A DNA stretch of 64,000 bases from Pelosinus fermentans (GTDB taxonomy: Bacteria; Bacillota; Negativicutes; DSM-13327): NCBI GenBank assembly GCA_002434245.1, contig DJJR01000016.1, positions 43,243-107,242 on the forward strand. The letters run 5' to 3'. The notes below the pieces were generated by a model, which ran no database searches, was not told the origin of the DNA, and saw only the letters and a program-made list of their open reading frames with translations. Positions 60,661-64,000 of the stretch are shown here, piece by piece. Position 1 is the stretch's first letter. Each line of letters starts with the position of its first letter. A program made the translations under genes and the position numbers.

Positions 60661-62289
60661 ATGATGCTTAGCCGCAGATGTAGTATGCTGTGTTTGTTAA
60701 TGCTTGTTATGCTGGCAAGTGGTTGCAGTTCTAAAACCCTGCCAGATTCTCCAAAGAATGAGATCAAACCAGGCGGGCAATTAGTTTATGGTAGTTTGCA
60801 AGAACCAAACACATTAAACCCATTATTATCTGATCTTTTAGCAACTGCAGAGGTTAGTAGTTTGATTTTTAGCAGCTTGATAGTAAATGATGCAAGGGGA
60901 GAATGGCTGCCGGATCTTGCTCTTGAAGTTCCCACTTTGCAAAATGGCGGAGTAAGTCCCGATGGGTTAACGATAAAATATAAACTTCGTCCTGGTGTAA
61001 CTTGGCATGATGGTAAAGCCTTTACTGCAGAAGATGTTAAATTTACTTGGCAGATGATTATGAATTCAGGACTTAATGTAATATCCAGAGAAGGATATGA
61101 TAAAATTCTGGCTATTGATACTCCTGACAGCTATACGGTGATTATACACTATAGAGAATATTATCCACCTTATTTAACCCTGTTTAAGAGTATTTTGCCA
61201 AAGCATATATTAGAGAAAGAAGACATTAATAAGTCTTCTTTCAATCGAGCTCCTATTGGGACAGGCCCTTTTAGACTTAAGGAATGGCATATGTCCGAAG
61301 CTCTTTTATTAGAAGCCAATACAGCGTATTATCGCGGTAAGCCTAACCTTGATTCCATCCTTTATAAAGTTATACCTGATGCGAATGTTATGCTCAGTCA
61401 ACTAAAAGTTGGCGCATTGGATATTGTCACCAATGTACCTTCATCTCAAATCGATCAAATAAAAGGTATCGAAGGTATTCAGGTGGTCAGCACTCCTAGC
61501 ATGATTTGGGAGCATGTTGACTTTAATTTAGACAATACCTTATTTCAGGATGTGAAGGTACGGCAAGCGATTGCGTTAGGTATCGACAAGCAAGCTCTTA
61601 TTGCCAATGTGTTGAAAAATTCAGCAAATACAGCTGTAAGTGATCAATCCCCTTTATCTTGGGGATATAACCCTGCAATAACGCAAGTTGCACATGATGT
61701 CGCAGCAGCTCGCGAACTTTTATATCAAGCTGGTTGGCAGCAAGGAATGGATGGAATTTTTGCAAAAGATGGACGTAAGTTATCATTCTCCCTCAGTGTG
61801 CCAACGGGACATAAAACACGAGAACTTGCAGCGCAAGCTATATCCTATCAATTAAAAGAAGTTGGCATCCAAGTAGAAGTTAAGATGGTAGAAGGAAAAA
61901 TTTTCTTTGATGATCTTTTAAAGAATCGTCGGTTTGAAACAGTTATGTATGCTTGGGTTGCTGGGGTTGATCCGAATAATTTTAATTTGTGGAATTCTAA
62001 AAAAATACCAAATAGAAACAATCAATATGATGGTCAGAATTACTCTGGTTGGAGAAATGCAGAAATTGATGCTTTGACAGATCAAGGTATCCGTACTGTC
62101 GATATTGAAAAACGTAAACAAATATCCTTTCGTATTCAGGATCTGATTATACAAGAATGCCCAATCATACCCCTTTATTTTAGAAACAATATCGATGTGG
62201 TAAAAAAGACGGTTATGAATTATCAGGCCAATCCAACCCCCTCCGGTAATTTGTGGAATGCTTGGCAATGGGGTTTTGCAGCAAAGTAA
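60661..62289 (+). CDS. Oligopeptide ABC transporter substrate-binding lipoprotein (SBP family 5)
   Basis: 542-aa extracytoplasmic binding protein. The lipoprotein signal ends LVMLASG before Cys22. The SBP_bac_5 domain shows GGQLVYGSLQEPNTLNPLLS, LRPGVTWHDGKAFTAEDVKF, IGTGPFRLKEWH, VRQAIALGIDKQAL and NFNLWNSKKIP. ATG 60661 is used: GAGGAG lies seven bases upstream and the signal peptide has the right length; in-frame starts at 60568 and 60628 would give too long a leader. Permease and ATPase genes are absent, so it is an orphan or works with a shared transporter. Peptide or nickel binding is possible. Confidence 0.9.
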   Translation: MMLSRRCSMLCLLMLVMLASGCSSKTLPDSPKNEIKPGGQLVYGSLQEPNTLNPLLSDLLATAEVSSLIFSSLIVNDARGEWLPDLALEVPTLQNGGVSPDGLTIKYKLRPGVTWHDGKAFTAEDVKFTWQMIMNSGLNVISREGYDKILAIDTPDSYTVIIHYREYYPPYLTLFKSILPKHILEKEDINKSSFNRAPIGTGPFRLKEWHMSEALLLEANTAYYRGKPNLDSILYKVIPDANVMLSQLKVGALDIVTNVPSSQIDQIKGIEGIQVVSTPSMIWEHVDFNLDNTLFQDVKVRQAIALGIDKQALIANVLKNSANTAVSDQSPLSWGYNPAITQVAHDVAAARELLYQAGWQQGMDGIFAKDGRKLSFSLSVPTGHKTRELAAQAISYQLKEVGIQVEVKMVEGKIFFDDLLKNRRFETVMYAWVAGVDPNNFNLWNSKKIPNRNNQYDGQNYSGWRNAEIDALTDQGIRTVDIEKRKQISFRIQDLIIQECPIIPLYFRNNIDVVKKTVMNYQANPTPSGNLWNAWQWGFAAK

Positions 62290-62331
62290 CAGGAAGAGAG
62301 AACCAATTTACAATGATAATTGAAAATCTTG

Positions 62332-62359
62332 TTGACATTTTGTTATGAAGAGGTATAAT
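62332..62359 (+). promoter_or_regulatory. Promoter of the tRNA-Leu pair
   Basis: Perfect TTGACA (62332-62337) and perfect TATAAT (62354-62359) with a 16-base spacer; the strongest promoter in the window. Confidence 0.85.
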
Positions 62360-62413
62360 AGTATATGTCGGCAAAACAAAACTCTATAAAGTTGTGCTGA
62401 AGTAATTTACTAT

Positions 62414-62499
62414 GCGGTCGTGGCGGAATGGCAGACGCGCTAGATTCAGGTTCTAGTGAGGGAAACTTCGTGGAGGTTCAAGTCCTCTCGACCGCACCA
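62414..62499 (+). tRNA. tRNA-Leu(CAG)
   Basis: 86 nt with encoded CCA. Acceptor GCGGTCG/CGACCGC; anticodon loop TTCAGGT in stem CTAGA/TCTAG gives CAG; variable arm GAGGGAAACTTC; T loop TTCAAGT. Confidence 0.97.
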
Positions 62500-62547
62500 A
62501 CTTTACAATGTTTATTTGTTAAACAAATATGCTTGCATATTTCATGC

Positions 62548-62633
62548 GCGGTAGTGGCGGAACGGCAGACGCACCAGCTTGAGGGGCTGGCGGGGGCAAC
62601 CTCGTGATGGTTCAAATCCATTCTACCGCACCA
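62548..62633 (+). tRNA. tRNA-Leu(GAG)
   Basis: 86 nt with encoded CCA. Acceptor GCGGTAG/CTACCGC; anticodon loop TTGAGGG in stem CCAGC/GCTGG gives GAG; T loop TTCAAAT. It is 48 bases after tRNA-Leu(CAG) and shares its promoter and terminator. Confidence 0.97.
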
Positions 62634-62647
62634 AACTTTAACTAATG

Positions 62648-62676
62648 GCTTATAGGCTTTTGCTTATAAGCTTTTT
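62648..62676 (+). terminator. Terminator of the tRNA-Leu pair
   Basis: GCTTATA (62648-62654) and TATAAGC (62665-62671), then TTTTT. Confidence 0.85.
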
Positions 62677-62892
62677 AATTATATATCGATATCTTTTGCC
62701 AAGTGTGATTACGAATTTTCTAGAAGGATCTAAGCTGGCTGTTGCATTTTACCAAAGAATATTTTAAAAGAGTATATTGTATTCATAAAAAGAAAGTTAT
62801 TGTTTTAACAAAGTAAGTATGTTAAAATAATAACAAGGAAAGATATAAGAATTATCCGATAATAATGTTGGGAATAGTAGGAGGGGATTTAA

Positions 62893-63075
62893 ATGTATAC
62901 AAATGTTATAACGAGTAAGAAATATCTATGTGACAATTGCCATTATCCCTTTATCATTTCAACAGAAAAGGGAGAATTACCAACAAACTGTCCGTTCTGT
63001 AACACTCCATTCACTTGTGGAGCACCTGATATTTCTTTTGATGGTTTTGAAAGTGAAGAAAACCTAAAAAAATAA
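62893..63075 (+). CDS. Small zinc-ribbon protein, 60 aa
   Basis: Two C-X2-C pairs (YLCDNCHYPF and TNCPFCNTPF) about 18 residues apart form a zinc ribbon; an acidic tail follows (SFDGFESEENLKK). AGGAGG precedes the ATG. Such mini ribbons bind nucleic acid or protein; I recognise no specific family. It stands alone, after about 260 bases without a gene. Confidence 0.7.
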   Translation: MYTNVITSKKYLCDNCHYPFIISTEKGELPTNCPFCNTPFTCGAPDISFDGFESEENLKK

Positions 63076-63084
63076 AAAATAAAA

Positions 63085-63174
63085 GATTTGGCCTGTACAG
63101 AAGGAAACATTCTATTCGTTAGTTTGCCAAATCGCTCTTGAAGAGCCTTTAGAATTTTTTTCTAAAGGCTCTTC
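63085..63174 (+). terminator. Two hairpins between the zinc-ribbon gene and ung
   Basis: GATTTGGC (63085-63092) pairs with GCCAAATC (63126-63133); then a perfect 14-bp stem, GAAGAGCCTTTAGA (63140-63153) with TCTAAAGGCTCTTC (63161-63174), has T in the loop. No T run follows the second stem, so it may act as an RNA structure as well as a terminator. Confidence 0.55.
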
Positions 63175-63279
63175 GTAAAGAGACAGCTGTCTGTGTGACT
63201 GGTGAAAAGGGGGGGATTTGTGTTTTGAAGCTATTTAATTAATGTTTTATGTATGCTATAATAAAAAACGGTGATGAAT

Positions 63280-63954
63280 ATGATAATATTTAAAAATGAT
63301 TGGCAAGAATTGCTTGAAGACGAACTTAAAAAAGACTATTACTTAAACTTGCGGCAATTTCTAATACAAGAATATCGAACCAAGACCGTTTATCCGGATA
63401 AATATGATATTTTTAATGCTCTCCATTACACAGCTTATCAGAATGTAAAAGTGGTTATATTGGGGCAAGATCCATATCATGGACCGAATCAGGCTCATGG
63501 GCTAAGCTTCTCGGTAAAGCCGGGAATCCAGCCTCCGCCGTCTTTAATGAATATTTATAAAGAGCTAAAAGATGATGTAAATTGTTATATACCGAATCAT
63601 GGCTATCTTAAGCAGTGGGCAGATCAGGGGGTGTTGCTTCTTAATACCGTTCTTACTGTTTTAGCAGGGCAAGCGAATTCTCATAGGAATATGGGGTGGG
63701 AACAGGTGACAGATAAGATTATCAGCCTATTGAACCAAAGAGAAGAACCCATTGTTTTTATTTTATGGGGAAGTAATGCTCAGTCTAAGACAAGCTTAAT
63801 TACGAATAAGAATCATCATATTATTACATCGGTTCATCCTAGTCCATTATCTGCATGCAGAGGTTTCTTTAAAAGCAAACCTTTTTCGAAAGCAAATACA
63901 ATTCTGGCATCAAGAGGACAAAGTCCGATCAATTGGCAGATTGAAAATCTATAA
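63280..63954 (+). CDS. ung: Uracil-DNA glycosylase, family 1
   Basis: Removes uracil from DNA. 224 aa. Motifs: [20 protein letters not shown] with the catalytic Asp, [22 protein letters not shown] with the uracil-binding region, LWGSNAQSK, and the minor-groove loop [11 protein letters not shown] with catalytic His. ATG 63280 has GGTGA five bases upstream; GTG 63271 overlaps that site. The last 46 bases of the window after its stop show no gene. Confidence 0.96.
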   Translation: MIIFKNDWQELLEDELKKDYYLNLRQFLIQEYRTKTVYPDKYDIFNALHYTAYQNVKVVILGQDPYHGPNQAHGLSFSVKPGIQPPPSLMNIYKELKDDVNCYIPNHGYLKQWADQGVLLLNTVLTVLAGQANSHRNMGWEQVTDKIISLLNQREEPIVFILWGSNAQSKTSLITNKNHHIITSVHPSPLSACRGFFKSKPFSKANTILASRGQSPINWQIENL

Positions 63955-64000
63955 TAGTTACTGATTTTTCTAAAAAAATAGAGATAACACACAAGACCTC

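Overview
The window looks like a chromosomal segment from an anaerobic, endospore-forming, low-GC Firmicute, most probably of the Negativicutes (Sporomusaceae, Pelosinus-like). Evidence: AT-rich DNA with sigma-A promoters, strong Shine-Dalgarno sites and many TTG/GTG starts; a tyrosine-type T-box leader; the [FeFe]-hydrogenase maturase HydG; a molybdopterin enzyme with its cofactor genes; a remnant of cytochrome c nitrite reductase; and signs of sporulation (DUF1657 protein, YlbF-type regulator, sensor kinase preceded by two Spo0A-box sequences). The genus is inferred, not shown. I see no rRNA, phage, IS element or CRISPR array.

Layout. 1-4.9 kb: end of nth, a cyclophilin lipoprotein, a GIY-YIG protein, an ABC-F ATPase, an MBL-fold hydrolase and an NlpC/P60 hydrolase. 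4.9-7.2 kb: T-box (Tyr)-aroF-tyrA. 7.3-9.9 kb: a secreted SGNH hydrolase and a broken DUF3365/nrfA fusion remnant. 9.9-15.7 kb: hydG, a histidine-rich YmaF protein, a glutamate-synthase-like FMN protein, a type III polyketide synthase with its methyltransferase partner, and a DUF1657 protein. 15.9-26.5 kb: symporter, trmL, TIM-barrel protein, ylbF, murB, beta-CASP nuclease, typA, sepF, tkt. 26.6-31.6 kb: bioY with a candidate BirA operator, then mobB-moaC-MOSC/MogA fusion-molybdopterin oxidoreductase. 31.7-40 kb: class III aminotransferase, U32 protein, an odd substrate-binding protein, dnaE. 40.0-40.9 kb: a SymE-like toxin gene beside a candidate structured RNA. 40.9-50.4 kb: YdcF protein, pyk, a large unknown helical protein, acyltransferase, D-amino-acid transaminase, MFS exporter, membrane proteins, YgjP-type metallopeptidase. 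50.4-52.5 kb: two identical tRNA-Leu(CAA) genes bracketing small accessory genes. 52.6-64 kb: sensor kinase, L,D-transpeptidase, polA-mutM-coaE-transglycosylase-oligopeptide-binding lipoprotein, two more tRNA-Leu genes (CAG, GAG), a zinc-ribbon protein and ung.

Most of the window is housekeeping: DNA repair and replication (nth, dnaE, polA, mutM, ung), wall synthesis and turnover (murB, NlpC/P60, L,D-transpeptidase, lytic transglycosylase), aromatic amino acid and molybdenum cofactor synthesis. The most novel-looking spot is 40.05-40.9 kb. There a good promoter, seven helices and an intrinsic terminator outline an apparently undescribed RNA of about 200 nt. Its 5' end carries a 10-nt match complementary to the presumed leader of the neighbouring symE-like mRNA, and the locus holds a 13-bp inverted duplication. 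An RNA-controlled toxin locus is a reasonable hypothesis, not a demonstration.
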